Part shown: positions 31,925 to 43,977 of the stretch, one piece after another
How positions within the stretch are numbered: the first letter of the stretch is position 1
How the letters are laid out: every line of letters starts with the position of its first letter
From: Carettochelys insculpta
Taxonomy: Eukaryota > Chordata > Testudines > Carettochelyidae
Assembly: GCF_033958435.1 (NCBI RefSeq)
Contig: NC_134147.1
Location: 43,704,001 to 43,768,000 of the forward strand
Direction of reading: 5' to 3'
Length of the DNA: 64,000 bases
Program-made: the position numbers and the translations under genes
Notes under the pieces: model-generated
What the model was told of the DNA's origin: nothing
Seen by the model: the letters and a program-made list of their open reading frames with translations, nothing else
The model's database searches: none

Positions 31925-32035
31925 TCCCGTGGGAGGGAAGTGCCCTTGTCTCCATTTTACAGATGGAGTACTAAAACACAGGAAGGCTGAGGGAATAGAA
32001 CCCAGATCTCCCATGTCCTAAGCTAGTTTCCTATG
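31925..32035 (-). mobile_element. MIR-type SINE relic
   Basis: On the minus strand, 'tccattttacagatggagta' is the MIR 3' core, and 'tagaacccagatctcccatg' is the segment before it. Confidence 0.65.
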
Positions 32036-32799
32036 CCTGGGAACACCTTTTCTATTGTTGACAAACTCGTATGAAACAAATACAAACTGGTTTGGGGAAA
32101 AAGGCTAATTATTTGAAACTATGGAAAACTTTAAGCTTAAAAATAAATATTTTATCTGTTCTGTGATTGCATCATAGAGCCTAGAGAGGGGCTGTAACGA
32201 TTGTCCATCTGGTCTAGCTTTCCGCATCACTGTTGTGAGTTTGTCTGCCATCTTCCCTTTCAGTACTGGGGTGTGTACATGCTGCAAGTTGGTGATTTTA
32301 ACGTGCTGTGACGGTGAGTGGAATATGAAAACCAGACTGAAATCTATCATTTGGAATGCGTTTTGGGAACCTTCAAGATGATAGTTGCTGTACAGTTAAA
32401 ATTACCATTTTATTATTGCATTTTTCATCACATCAAATGAATGTTCAAGCTGCAAGTATTTTTTTTAAAGCCATGACATACCAATGTATTGAAGTAAGAG
32501 TGCAGCAGATTAGACCAATAGCACAAGAATTTGCTGCGTTCTCATGTAGTGCCGTAAATTTCAATTGCCATAAAATCCACATTTGATTTACATTGCATTG
32601 AATTTTAAATGAAGGAATTAAAAATAATCCTTAGCATTGCGTGATGCCTCTTGGTTTTGATCATGTTGAACCCAGCTGGAGTGCAATTTCTTGTTCTGGA
32701 GTTTACACTTTTTTCTTTAAATGCTTGCAATAGTGCACCCCCCCTTCTTTCTTAAATGTTTTAAATATTCACCTTGGACAATAATCTTAATTTGATTCC
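32036..32799. other. No feature recognised
   Basis: AT-rich unique-looking sequence. Confidence 0.4.
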
Positions 32800-32885
32800 A
32801 CTGCTTTCTGGTCTCTTAGAAGACTTATTTAAAGGTAAATTAGAGCTAAATAACAACACAGAACACCCAGAGCCAGGACTGACGG
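32800..32885. mobile_element. Tigger-like fragment
   Basis: The words 'ggtaaattagagctaaataa' and 'acacagaacacccagagcca' match the middle of the 63371-63683 element. Both ends are missing; a CR1 copy follows directly. Confidence 0.7.
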
Positions 32886-33263
32886 AAAAGAGTCCAGAGA
32901 AGAGTAACAAAATTGATAAAATGTTTTGAAAATCTGTCCTGTGAGTAAAGGTGAAGACTATGCACTGGGCATGTGTTTAGTCTTGAGAAAAGAAGACAGA
33001 AGGAGGACTAATAACAATCTGCATTTATATTAAAGCTGTTATACAGAGGACAAGAATAAATTGTTCTCCATGACGATTTAAGGTAACACAAGAACTATGA
33101 GGCTTCCAAGTGAGGTTGTGGAATCTCCATCATTGGAGGATTTTAGGAACAGGTTGGACAAAAATCTGTCAGGAAAGGTCTGTGTATATTTGGCCCTGCC
33201 TCAGTGCAGCAGGGCAGAACTAGATGGTCTCTTGAAGTCCCTTCCATGGTTTCTGAGAGAATG
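32886..33263 (+). mobile_element. CR1 LINE 3' end, plus strand
   Basis: The only CR1 copy in sense orientation here. It holds 'gaggttgtggaatctccatc', 'aggaacaggttggacaaaaa' and the terminal 'tagatggtctcttgaagtcc'. The upstream part is decayed RT coding sequence without an open frame. Confidence 0.78.
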
Positions 33264-34898
33264 TTAATTTACAAAATAGTTACCTGTCATGGGAAAGATT
33301 CAGGGTCCGATGTTTAATTCTCTGCTTTGACCCTCTCACAATTCAGGCCCAAGACCTTTTCGGCTGTGGTGAAACAAAAAGGAAAGAAGTTAAGAAAAAT
33401 CTTTGTGGAGCAGGATTTTGTCTTTTACTCTGGGCATATCAATATTGGATGAACTCCTTTAGATCTACTGTGCCCACAGCCACTGCATACCAAGTGCTAC
33501 AGCAGCCAGTCTTCAAAGAGAATATTCTGTCATCCTCAGAGTTGTAGCAAGAAGCAAGGCCAGTTTCAGCTGAAAATAGACTGATGTGCCCAGGCTCTTG
33601 CCAAGAATCCTTGAATGCTGTGCTTCATTATTTATGTGGTGCTTGCTGCTGATCCATAACCCTCATCATTGCACCTTCATTAGGTAAGAAGACCTTTAGA
33701 CAATAAATAGCTCAGCGCTCCGCATAGGATGTACACACAACACAAAGGAGGCATACTGTTGTTCAGTAACAGGGCTGCGGTTTTTGGTACTGGAAGGGGA
33801 TAGGCTTCATCTGTAAAAAGGTCTGGCATTTCTCCCAAATGATTCTATATTATTGGGTGTATGGCTGGGTAGTGTAATTTGTAGAAAAATGTATATATTT
33901 ACTGCAACTGCATATCGGTGGCCACTGAACCATCGCTTTACAGAGAAGTAGAAGACTGCATACGACAGGGAAACAGCACCACTACTGAATAACCCAGAGA
34001 CCTGGAACTGGAATTAAGAAGGCAGTTCTCTTTATTAGGACCAATATAAAATTCCCTCCTCCTAAAACTCTGGAAGATGTGACTATTTCCTCTCTGTCCC
34101 CAAAGATTTCTCAGGTGTATGTCATCTGAGATTTCTAGTTTTCACCCCTGCAAAAATAGGCTAAGTGTGCATGAGTTCATGATTTCCCTGATAAATCAAT
34201 CTTTAAGGAAACTACCTCCAATGAAAGAACAGCAGTTATGTCCCCACTGTAGACCTAATTATATCAGAAAAATGTAGCTCATCCAGCTTGCTTCATGCAT
34301 GGCAGGTGGTGTTATTGTATCAGCTAAAAGCACAGCTTTCTTTAAGTGAAATTAGGCCTACGTAAGAAGGGCTTTGTCGGTAAAGAACACCAGATAGGCC
34401 TTCCATCCTTTCTAAGCCCGCTGTAGCAAATGCAATGTGGGACCCAACCCGCTGGCTGAAAGATGGTCAAATTAGTCCATTTACTGTTAGCTGTTGCAGG
34501 GTCTGCCTAATACAGGAGGGGTAAAATGGCATGCCCTGCAGGAAATCCCTGAAGTCTCTAGTTACTTGTGCAGTGCAAACCAATTGGCAAAACACTTCTG
34601 TGTGAAAACCTGAAATGCTTTTCCATGAAATTGTGTTTGTCCAACTTGGGAACTCTGTAGTAAAGCAACTGTAGGCTGCCATTGTGGCTAGAGTTCTGAA
34701 GGTCTCTTTCCCAGTCAAGCCTGACTAGTACTTTTCAGGGTCTTGCATCTAATCCAGTAAATTACCTATAAATTAAATGAAAGACTCATTCATAGCCCAG
34801 CTCCCTCCATTTAATACAATGCAACTATCATAGCATATCATAGGTGCGTTGATTGCAGTAAAATAAGACCTATTCTACTCAATGTCATGGAAATATTA
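33264..34898. other. No feature recognised
   Basis: A 1.6-kb stretch of apparently unique DNA. No splice-flanked open frame or RNA gene is visible. Confidence 0.4.
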
Positions 34899-34906
34899 GT
34901 GTAGGG

Positions 34907-35237
34907 CAAGAGTCAGCAACCCCTGGCACGGGTGCCAAGAGTGGCACGCAAGATGATTTTAATCAGCATGTGAGGCGGGAGCTCAGCCCCGCTCCTCCTC
35001 CCCCATGCAGCTGGGAGCTTGCTGAAAGCCATGCCACCTGTGAATTAACAAAAGACCAGCTGATGCTGCCAACCAACACCTAAACAGTAAAGCACTACAG
35101 CTTAATTTATTTATTAGTGAAGCTGTTGTAAGTAGGACTATTAGTGGCTTGAAAAAGTATCTCTGGTGCTTGGACCGTAGATAGAGGTCATAAGGTCAAA
35201 TTTCGACACTCCTCCTCAGAAATGTTGCAGACCCTTG
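34907..35237. mobile_element. hAT non-autonomous element, 8-bp duplication with one mismatch
   Basis: The ends 'CAAGAGTCAGCAACCCCTGG' and 'ATGTTGCAGACCCTTG' are inverted repeats. Flanks 'GTGTAGGG' (34899-34906) and 'GTATAGGG' (35238-35245) match at 7 of 8. It is related to the 5662-6611 element by its terminal repeats. Confidence 0.88.
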
Positions 35238-35245
35238 GTATAGGG

Positions 35246-35311
35246 TATTGATTGGGTAAGGTCACTTCCCTCTCTCTACTTTTCCTGTCTGTAAAATGGG
35301 GATGATAGTGG
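35246..35311 (+). mobile_element. MIR-type SINE relic
   Basis: The order 'gggtaaggtcacttccctct' then 'cctgtctgtaaaatggggat' is the MIR 3' region. It is cut at its right by the element starting at 35313. Confidence 0.65.
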
Positions 35312-35312
35312 G

Positions 35313-35420
35313 GTGACCAGATGTCCTGATTTTATAAGGGCTGGCCTGTTATTTACTTTGGTGCTTTGTTTTCTATAAACACCTGTTATGCACCCATCCT
35401 CTGTGCTGATCTTTCACAAT
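35313..35420 (+). mobile_element. Partial TIR element of the 'tagggtgacca' family
   Basis: 'ggggtgaccagatgtcctga' and 'ttttataagggctggcctgt' match the left end of the family represented at 5672-5961. No right end was found. Confidence 0.6.
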
Positions 35421-37340
35421 TGCTCTCCTGCCATACTAGATGATACTGACAACTTTTGTAAAGGACTCTGAGAGCTACTGAAGAGAAGCACTACAGGAAA
35501 GCTAGTTTATGACTGAATTATTATTTGGAAATACTTGACTTGTTTCCTTGGTTCCCGTGAAGAGCCATGTATGAAAAACACAAGGTCAATTTTCTCACTC
35601 CAACGTGGGGCCCCAAGGGAAGGTCCTAGTCCCATCTGCATTTGGGTTGAGAATGAAAGTATGGATCCTATGTGGACTAGGGAGAAATTATGAATGACTT
35701 CTCTGTCATTCTCCTTCCCACCCCTCTTCCACTTGACATAACTAATGTCCTTTCAGAGCTACCTGCTCTCTTATATCAATTAATGGTTACCTGTGTTTCC
35801 ATCCCTGTCTGTTTGTCCTCTTTCCAGAGGCCTCATGAGTGCCAAAGAGAATGGGACAATTACTTCCTATGTCTGCCATATCATGGGTGATGCTTCAGCT
35901 GCAGTACTGTGTACAGTACTGGGGGCCACACAAGTAGTTTGATTTAAAAAAAAAAAAAAAAAAAGGGAAAAATCTTATTCCTGAGGGTAGTGGTGCATGC
36001 TGAATTATGAGGGTGATGGGTAGCTCCTCTATAGTCTCCTTTGGCAGGTTTATACCAGAAGGGGCTTTCTGATTAGTGGAGATGGACTTAACACCATGAA
36101 AAGACTGGTTGTGTCAGTATAGTTTACACCTGTACTCCAGATGAAGTAAGTTACAGTGCCTAATGCCAGATGTCTGTGGCTAGGGTAGGGCTTTTGCCTA
36201 CATAGATATGTTGGTGTAAACATGCATTTCTTGCTCTGGCCAAACGTGGCTCGGTGATACAGTGCCTCAGTTTCCCTCTTTGGGCTCCTTAGTAAATTCA
36301 CACAGGCTTTTTCTCTGCCAAGAATACCCTGATTTATTGCCATAAATTGTTGTTGTAAAAATGAAGTTTTCAATGGCCAAGTTTCATCATTCCCAACCCT
36401 ACTTGGCTGGAGTCTTTCTCCCTGGAGTCAGCTCTCTGTTCCAGCCACCAGCTCTGCTCCTTGGTGCTTTAGCTGTAATTTAGGCCAGCTATACAGCTGC
36501 AGCTAGTCTCTCTTTCCAGCTTGCGCTTCCCCCAGGTCCAGTCCTTTTTCTCTTAGGGTAGGAGGCTTCAGCAGGCAGATCTTCTCCTGCTGGTGTTTCC
36601 CCTGTTTGGAGGGAAGAGACAGGATACCTACATCTTCCCAGAGCTTCTCCAGGTTGGCAGTCGGAGAGGAGAGCACCGGTCTCTGCCAGATCTAGGAAGA
36701 TCCTGCTCCAGTGGCCTTAAAGAGTAGCCTGTGTTTTCCATTCATCTTCACTGTGTTTACCAGGACCTTCCTCTCACCTCGATCCCTAGGCCTTACTGGG
36801 GGCACCACAGAAGTAGTCGTGTTGACTCACCATTAGTCCCTTGGTACCCTTAAGTGGACAGTCACCTTGTCACAGGTTGTCAGGGATGCGATTTAATTCT
36901 TTTTCACTCCGAGCAGACCTAGTTGTGCTCTCAAAACTTTTAAGAGTCCATGAGGCCTGAACAAAATAAACTAGACTGAGGAAAACACTTTTATGCCAGC
37001 ATAACTGCCTCCACACGAAGGCTCTCCACATAGGCGCCAACTTCTGTTCTGGCTGAGGGGTTTTGAAACCCCTCCCTGCTCTGCCCCAGGATTTCTCTCT
37101 TCTCCAATTCTTCCCTCTGACCCCCCCACCTGCCTCTTCCTGTGCCCGCTTTATGCTCCCCCATCCTCACTCCACCCATTCTCCCAAACCTCTTCCCACA
37201 CACACAATGTCCTACTTCCTTCAACAAACATGCCACACACACAATCCAGGCATGGACGTTGTTGCCGAATATATTTTTAATGTGGCTGACATGCTCGTTA
37301 AGGTTATGCATAGCACTTTGAGGGATATCCCTGTTCTTAG
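35421..37340. other. Unassigned; A19 tract and possible MITE edges
   Basis: A19 lies at 35946-35964. Around 36110-36240 and 36990-37040 there are Harbinger-like words ('tgttggtgtaaac', 'tatgccagcataactgcctc') that could be the ends of a decayed element enclosing about 0.8 kb, but I cannot prove it. No gene is visible. Confidence 0.35.
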
Positions 37341-38600
37341 GTAGTGTTTTTCTTTCTCTGTTAAAGGCAGAAGGAATTTCTTCATGAATATGCGAAGTCT
37401 CATGGGAAAGATTCTGGAGGGGATGGGGATTTGGTAAAGAGGTGTCTGATAACTTGGCACTAGCTTGCTAAGTTTGCACTCGGGGATGGCATACACAAAC
37501 CAGACAAAACTCCTTTTTAAATTCCTCCATTTCACTCAAAACAACTGAAATCTGCCTGCACCTGGAAAAGTCTTCAATACTTTTTCTTCATTGAAAGCCA
37601 CTTGCAAGCGCTTTCTGAACTCACTTTCCCTTTATATCACCACAGCAGAGGTTTACTCGTGGAGGTCATCTTTGCATTTGCATTCCTGAGTCCAAACACA
37701 CCCATCTCCTTTTTAAAGTAAACAAATCCAATCAGCCTTTGGAATGAGGAACCTGAAGTTGCTCCTTCAGAAACATTTCATTTTCCACTGCATTGCCAGC
37801 CATGGACAGTCGGATGAAAAGTAATTGTGCCTCACAGAATTTCCTAATGAGACTCTATCAGATTTGCTGAAATCACCCAGTAAAGAATATCGTGTTTTAT
37901 TGGTATGTAGTAGGATCTGTCTTTTTATTGTTTTTTAAAATCCGGCAGCTGATGTTTCACATAATGTGCGTGGGGCTTTTCATGTGTGGAGCTCTCAGCA
38001 TGCAAATATGAGATAACAAGGTTTATTCTGAGGAGGTGTTGAAGCATGTTGTTTGGTAGCGGCGTTTCAGTTGTTGTCCATTGGTTAATGCTAATCCACA
38101 AAAGGTCCAATAATGTTTCAATGCAAGGACAAACCCGGAAATAGAAATGAGTTACTCTAAAATTCTCAAATTTGCACCACAATAAGGATGAGCATATACG
38201 GTTTCAGTGTTCATTAGTAGATTTTCATGCACTTCAGAGTGTAGGAATATTCTCTATTTGAATTTATTATACATAGCTAAAAGCCTCCTTTCATTTTTCC
38301 ATGAGCAAATACTGATCCTGGAAGGTTATTAACCCTTAATTGTAACAGGGTAATTTACTCTTGCATGAACGTAGCCATCCATTCAGAGGTGATTTATGTT
38401 CCAGGGAGCCTAGGTAGTGAATTTTTTTCCCCCTCGTAGTAGCCGATTGTATAAATCCCATAATCTTATCAGACGTGTGTGGAAAGAGAACCTGAAGCTG
38501 GACACATAAATGTAATATTGTATTTTGGATAGTAGTCTCTGTTTTAGGTTAATACCTGAGAAACTGAAAGCTAAAGTAACTAATGAGAAGCTAAAATAAC
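37341..38600. other. AT-rich unique DNA; possible conserved noncoding block at 37690-37890
   Basis: No repeat or exon is recognised. The block near 37690-37890 combines 'gtaaaca', 'ccaat', 'aagtaattg' and 'cctaatgag' words in repeat-free DNA, which is suggestive only. Confidence 0.3.
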
Positions 38601-38611
38601 TAATGTGAGAA

Positions 38612-38727
38612 ATCTGAGGAAGTGGGTTTTACCCATGAAAGCTAATAAACTTGTTAGTCTTTAATGTGCTACAGGACTGCTCATTATTTGTGAAGCTGCA
38701 GACTAACATGGCTACTCCTCTGAGAAT
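38612..38727 (-). mobile_element. SINE copy, 5' end intact, 3' short
   Basis: On the minus strand it begins 'ctcagaggagtagccatgtt' and runs through 'gcagtcctgtagcacattaa' to 'gggtaaaacccacttcctca'. It is a normal, non-palindromic copy. Confidence 0.82.
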
Positions 38728-38817
38728 ATTATGAAAGGGTTGGTCTATTTTTAGTGTCCAAACTGAAGGAATTGCACAGTCTCCTATGTATTTGAAAGAG
38801 CTTTTCTGAGAGCCAGT

Positions 38818-39030
38818 TTGTTTGTCCCCGTTTGTTCAAGAGTTTCTCCTAAACAGTAGAGCTAGAACCACCAAATTTGGATTCGGCTTCCTCTTGCCAT
38901 ACCTTAAAGCAAGGTATGGATTTGGTTGTGCCAGGACAATGCTATGGGCCTGGAATGCAATTGTTTTTCATAACATGAGAAGGGAGGGGGCTGTGAGCAG
39001 GGGCAGTTGTACGGTATAATGAGCACAGGA
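38818..39030 (+). repeat. Unclassified dispersed repeat A, copy 2
   Basis: This matches 8815-9060 in the same orientation, from 'tgtttgtcc' through 'accaccaaatttggattcgg' and 'ggaatgcaattgtttttcat'. A small inverted pair 'ccataccttaaagcaaggtatgg' at 38898-38920 is peculiar to this copy. Confidence 0.6.
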
Positions 39031-39146
39031 GGGCAGCAGTGGGACAGAGATGAGGACCAGGACAGGTATAATCCCATAGCGGGTGCACGGGGGTGGGGCA
39101 GTTAATTCCCTGTGAAATACCCTTGTGCACAATGAGATTTCTACTA

Positions 39147-39529
39147 CAGGTTGAACCTCCCTCATCCGGCACCCTTGGGACCTGACTGGTGCCAAATGAG
39201 AGAACTTGCCAGACCGTGGGAGGCCAGTGTTGTCTAGCAGCATTGCCAACACTTCCACGGCTTACTGGGCTCTTACAAGACCCTGAGGAGTAAATTGGAG
39301 CTAAATTACAGCACAGAACACTGAGAGCCAGGACTGGTGCCTGTAAACAAATTTTCTGGGATCATGGGAAACTTGGCCACACCCATGATAAGTGGGAAAC
39401 TTGGCCACACCCATGATAAGTGGGAAACTTGGCCACACCCATGGTAAGTGGGCATCTGGCTAACTAAAATCATGCTGCATTACAGATGTTGCCAGGCGAG
39501 AGAGTACCGGACTAGAGAGATTCAACATG
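39147..39529. mobile_element. Tigger-like element, copy 2, with TA duplication
   Basis: The ends 'CAGGTTGAACCTCCCTCATC' and 'GACTAGAGAGATTCAACATG' are inverted repeats flanked by TA at 39145-39146 and 39530-39531. It shares its interior with the 31307 and 63371 copies, and contains a three-unit expansion at 39366-39449. Confidence 0.88.
39366..39449. repeat. Three tandem 28-bp units inside the Tigger-like element
   Basis: The unit starts 'gggaaacttggccacaccca' and ends 'gataagt'. The first two units are identical and the third differs at one base ('ggtaagt'). The sister copy at 63371 has one unit only, so this is a local expansion. Confidence 0.95.
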
Positions 39530-39904
39530 TATTCCAATTAAAACACCGTGGTAATTTAAGGAAGCATTCTCCAAAGCACTTTTCACATTGGCCTTGCTGA
39601 AGTCAACAGGCCAGCACTGAGTGCCTTTTGAGAACTGCTCCTTGAAAGCAATAGGAGAGAAGAACTCTAACCTGGATCTTACATGGGGGGGGGGAGTGGA
39701 ATATTTCAATTGATTAATATTTCAGTTTGAAATGGATTAGAAGAGAAACTAAATTATGTATTTCTATTCAGGACGCTGTTTATTAAAACTACAGTTTTGG
39801 TGTAGATTGCAGTTACCACTATGCATTAGAAATGTTTTGTTGTTGTTGTTTGTTTTTACTATTCTATAGAAACTAGATCTAATTGTGTTCTGTGTAGATC
39901 TAAA

Positions 39905-39940
39905 TACAGTAGAAGCTTGATTATCCAGAAGAGCAGAGTA
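39905..39940 (+). mobile_element. Tigger terminal repeat fragment
   Basis: 'acagtagaagcttgattatc' resembles the conserved Tigger end. Its partner may be lost, or it may belong with the right end near 40326. Confidence 0.4.
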
Positions 39941-40109
39941 GCCCATTCTACCAGTTTTACCTTAAACCTCTATTGCTGTTAGACACACAACAGTTATAAT
40001 GAAATACGAGGCTTGTATAAGAAAAAAAATAGTGATTCTATTAGAAACAAGGAGGAGTGGAGGAATTTATTTTTTCTTTCTAACAAAATAGTATTTCCTC
40101 CCCAAATTC

Positions 40110-40326
40110 AGTCTGTTGCAGAGCTGTCTCTGGCTTCCAGGATCTGTGGTTTTTATGTCTGTCCTGGTCAGTTTTCTGGCTCTGCAAGTGGAGGGGAGCC
40201 GGGAGCCAGGCTGCCACCTGGTTCCCAGATGCTTGCCACTTCTGGGGCGGGGAAACCGCTCCTGTCAGGGGCACCAGCAAGAGGCAGGCTGCTTTGTTGT
40301 GCATATCTCGGGGGGGTTTACTGAAT
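40110..40326. mobile_element. Tigger-like MITE, right part
   Basis: The end 'gcatatctcgggggggttta' and the interior 'ggggagccgggagccaggct' resemble the element at 10559-10946 ('gcatattttgggggtttact', 'ggggagccgggaacccggct'). The left end is not identified. The 229-residue minus-strand frame (40080-40769) runs across this and the next element and is an artefact. Confidence 0.55.
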
Positions 40327-40334
40327 AGGTGTAA

Positions 40335-41263
40335 ATTAGGTGGACAGACTTTTGGCCTGAGGGCCGCATTTTGGTATGGAAATTTCATGCCAGGCCATGA
40401 ATGCTCACAAAATTGGGGGCTGGAGTGCAGGAGGGGGTGTGGGCTCTGGTTTGGAGCCAGTAATGAGGAGTTCAATGTAAGGGGGGCGCTCTGGGCTGGG
40501 ACCAAGGGGTTAGGAGGTTGGGAGAGGACTTTTGGCTGGAACAGGGAATTGGAATGCACAAGGGAGTGAGGGCTCCAGCTTGGGGTGCAGCGTCTTGGGT
40601 CAGGCAGTGGATGAAGGTTTTGGGGTGCAGGAGGATGTGTTGCTGTGTTCCCTGTAAGCTGACCACTTGGGAGGCCACCCATAAGAGATTTAACTGGTGC
40701 CCAGCTGATTGAGAGAGTGCCCACAGCCAGCCACTGCTGGCAGCATGTGTTTCTATTGGTGGTGCACACCTACCTACGCCTTGGTGCACAGAACAAAATT
40801 TATTCTATACATGGATGAAAAAAGTAGCGGGAACAGTAGTGTGCCAAACTGAGATCAGAAGTTTGGATGGCAGGAGGGGGATTAAGGCTGGGGAGAGTGG
40901 TGGAGATTCAGCAGGGTCTCAGGGATGTAGCATAAGGGTGGCACTTACTGGAAGTGGGTTCTGGGAGCAGCACCCCATCACCCCTCTGGGCCATATGGCT
41001 CTGCACATTGCCCCACTTGCAGACAGTTCCTCCACAGCTCTCTTAGCCAATGGGAGCTGCAGAGCTGGCCCCTGGGGTGGGGATAAAATGAGGCTGCACT
41101 GTTTCAGGGAGCCAGGCAAGACAAGGCACCCCCATGCTCACCAACTGGAGCACCGGAGTGGGACAGGTTCTGCATTCAGCTCTCCTGCAAGAGCTCAAGG
41201 ACCAGATTAAAAGACCTGATGGGCTGGATGTGGCCTGTGAGCCATAATTTGCCTATCCTTGGT
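40335..41263. mobile_element. GC-rich hAT-like element with nested insertion
   Basis: The left 'ggtggacagacttttggcct' and 'gagggccgcattttggtatg' and the right 'ggcctgtgagccataatttg' and 'cctatccttgg' are the ends of a family whose consensus I know as 'ggcaaactttttggcc...'. G-rich arrays fill the middle. A short hAT sits at 40643-40837. No clear target duplication is visible. Confidence 0.6.
40643..40837 (-). mobile_element. Short hAT element of the 10074 family, nested
   Basis: The ends 'CTGTGTTCCCTGTAAGC' and 'GGGAACAGTAG' and the inner words 'gggaggccacccataag' and 'gagtgcccacag' are the reverse complement of the 10074-10268 layout. Confidence 0.7.
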
Positions 41264-43345
41264 AGTTAACTGGTAATGTCCACTTCCATGAAGATATTTG
41301 GTGCAAGTTACCTTAATATCACGTTCATTCAAAAACTGCTAGATATGCACCACTGCTTTTTTCTATCCCCTTCAATGTTCTAATGGTCTCTATTAACGAG
41401 AAAATCATTTAACAATATATAAAGTTAAGTTACAGCAGGTAAATTACTGTTTTTCCAATGTGCAATTCTCTTTACACAGCGAAAGTGCAGTAGATAGGAT
41501 ATACAGCACATTTAAATTCATATTTCCAGTTTTTAAAACCTATTCATGGAGATGAATATATTCTTAGTTGATTACATCTCCTAAAATTCATGCTCAATGC
41601 ACACGCTCATTAGAGGAAAATTGCTGTTAGTCCACAAGAATGTACGTAGCTGAGGAGAAATTAAACAACAAGATGAAGGTGGAAGGACAACATGACCAGC
41701 ACATAAAAATAAAGATGAGCAGTTCCATTATGATTTGAATTGGTTATTTGGAGTGAAAATCTGCTGATCTTCAGAAACATCAGTTCATGTGTCAAATGGT
41801 TATGTTGTAATTAAAAGGTGCTAAATTGAAAAGAGCTGGGGATAGTAAATCGGACATGGGGACTGGGGGAGAGAGTGTGTGTATGTGTGTGTTTTGAAGC
41901 TTCAGAAATCTTTATTTAGTCACTTTTGGTGGGAGAGTGAGGGCAGGGAGAGGACAACATATCCTGGCCCTTGGGCAAGGAAAGGGGGTTCATCTTTGTA
42001 TTCTCAAAATGAGGGATGGGCTAGCTTCCCCACACACAGCACTTCAGTGCTGTCCAGGCTCTGGTAGTGATTTAAGGAGCTTGAGACTTCTTGGAATTGC
42101 TGGATTCCAGGACAATTGCCCCCTTCTGTGTCCCCACCCCCAGTCAGTGAGCCTGGTCACTTTTGAAAGGTGGAGATGAAATGATAAATGAGTTTTTTCT
42201 TTAATAAGGAAAATGAGTGTCATTCAGTCAGCGCCCTGATAGCTCGAAACAATGTGCATTAAAAAGTTTTGTTCAAAGTCGGGTGGATTCAGAATGAGCA
42301 GCAGAATATTGGACTTTATGTGCTTTGCAAGTAAGTTTTCAGGACAACATTTTCAGACATGTCCCCCAAGTCCTTAGTTAGGCCACCTGCTTTTCAAAAG
42401 CATTGGACGGTTGAGTTCACTGGGAACCAGAGGCGCCTGGTGCCTGCGGGAGTGGGGGATCAGAGAGGGCCACCTAGAAGAACAGGGAGGGGCACCCCAT
42501 TTATCCATTAGCTCTGTGGCCCTGAGAGTGTCGTACAAGGTGCGGCTGATTGGGCCACAAGCAGCCCGCTAGCCATGAGTTGAGCACTGCCACTCGAAAG
42601 GGGGTGTTAGTTATGAAGGTTGTTCCAGCACACAAGGCTAGGTGCAAGATCCCTGTGGGAGGAGAAGGAAGTAGACACCTGTAATTACCTGACATTTTGT
42701 TCGGGTAGCGCACATGGGCATTTCCAAATGTTCTGTGGCTTGGGAGGACTAAGGGATTGTGTGGGTGGGTGGGGGGAGGGAGGGGGCTGGTGTTAGGGAT
42801 AGCACCACATGAGCTGAAGAAGATTTGGATATCAAAGCAGATACATTTTGCACTTCATTCCTTTTTGGCACCAGAATATCCTCTTTGATGGCATTAACAA
42901 TGCAGGGGCATTTTTATGTCATATATTGTCTGACAGGTCACTTGCCGAAAACATTGAAGTGGCAGAATGCACCTGCACTAGCAATATCCTTGCCATGGAA
43001 TCTGTAAATTCCCTCATTAAAGCCCTAAACAGCCCTTCAGTATGTCTAGAAATAGCAGCGATAACCATGGTAATAAGCTCTTCTCTGGCTGCTGAGGTTT
43101 GATCTCTTTTGTGGCTAGGCTGCAATACAGTTTCTTTCTTTCTTTTTTTCTTTAATACTTCTGTAGCTGCCAGTATTGCAAGTGATAGTTCAGAGATGGG
43201 GCAACTGCAACCTGCCGACGCCCCCTGTCCACCCTATCCAGCCTCCTTCCTCAACAGACCCCTGTGCCCCATCCAGCTGTTGCCCTCACTGTCTCACCCA
43301 CATGCCATCCCCCTAGATGAGGTTAAACCTGATTTTGTGTGGACT
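41264..43345. other. No feature recognised
   Basis: About 2 kb of unique-looking DNA, AT rich to 41870, then mixed. No supported exon, RNA gene or repeat. Confidence 0.4.
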
Positions 43346-43351
43346 AGGGAG

Positions 43352-43530
43352 TTTTCCCTGTAAGCCATTTGCTTGTGCAGCCACTCAGGAGTGATTCAGA
43401 TGCCGCCCAGCTGATTGGCGGTGTGCCCACAGCTGAGGTTTTGTTTCTGCTGGTGTTGCACATTCACACATGCCTTGGGTGCACATAAAATTATTCCACA
43501 CGAGGGTTGAAAAGATTAAACGGAACATTG
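43352..43530 (-). mobile_element. Short hAT element of the 10074 family
   Basis: 'TTCCCTGTAAGCC' at the left and 'GGAACATTG' at the right, with 'cacattcacacatgccttgg' and 'gtgcacataaaattattcca' inside, match the 10074 and 40643 copies. No target duplication was seen. Confidence 0.7.
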
Positions 43531-43644
43531 GTCCTACCCCATTAGTGCTCCCTGGGAACTGAAATGGACCTGGAGACCGTGTCAGTGAGAACCTGTTGCT
43601 TGGGCCAGTGACTTGCGGCCTTCCCAGACTGTTGTATCCTTTGC

Positions 43645-43780
43645 TGAGGTCTGATTTTAGCTTGTGTACCTCAAGTTTCATCCCACTTAAAATTACTTGT
43701 GTATAAAATCAGACTCCAAAATACCAGAGAGTCACAACACACTAATACTGAAAAATGGCTGGGTTTCTCCTTTTAAACAG
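43645..43780. mobile_element. hAT interior fragment related to 2871-3254
   Basis: The stretch with 'gagagtcacaacacactaat' and 'actgaaaaatggctgg' resembles 2980-3030 ('aagtgtcacagcacagcaat', 'actgaaaaattgcttt'). Ends are missing. Confidence 0.5.
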
Positions 43781-43796
43781 GCAATGTAAAATTTGG

Positions 43797-43925
43797 GGGA
43801 GGGATGGTTCAGTGGTTTGAGCATTGCCCTGCTAAACCCAAGGTGGTGCTTGGTCCTGCCAAGGAGGCAGGGGACTGGATTAGATGACCTCCTGAGGTCC
43901 CTTCCAGTTCTAGGAGATGTGTATC
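43797..43925 (+). mobile_element. tRNA-derived SINE with internal deletion
   Basis: The A-box region 'tggttcagtggtttgagcat' and the tail 'ctggattagatgacctcctg' then 'aggtcccttccagttctagg' are those of the turtle tRNA/CR1-tailed SINE. The B box is replaced by 'caaggtggtgcttggtcctg', so Pol III activity is unlikely. Confidence 0.8.
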
Positions 43926-43977
43926 TCCAACCAATTGGAATATAAATACTGTACTGTATGTACATTTCTGGGAATAG

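Noticed and set aside
40080..40769. 229-residue minus-strand open frame, the longest in the window
   Set aside because: It runs through a Tigger-like end and into a hAT-like element with G-rich arrays and a nested short hAT. The composition (Pro/Leu/Ser) follows from the DNA and no domain is visible.
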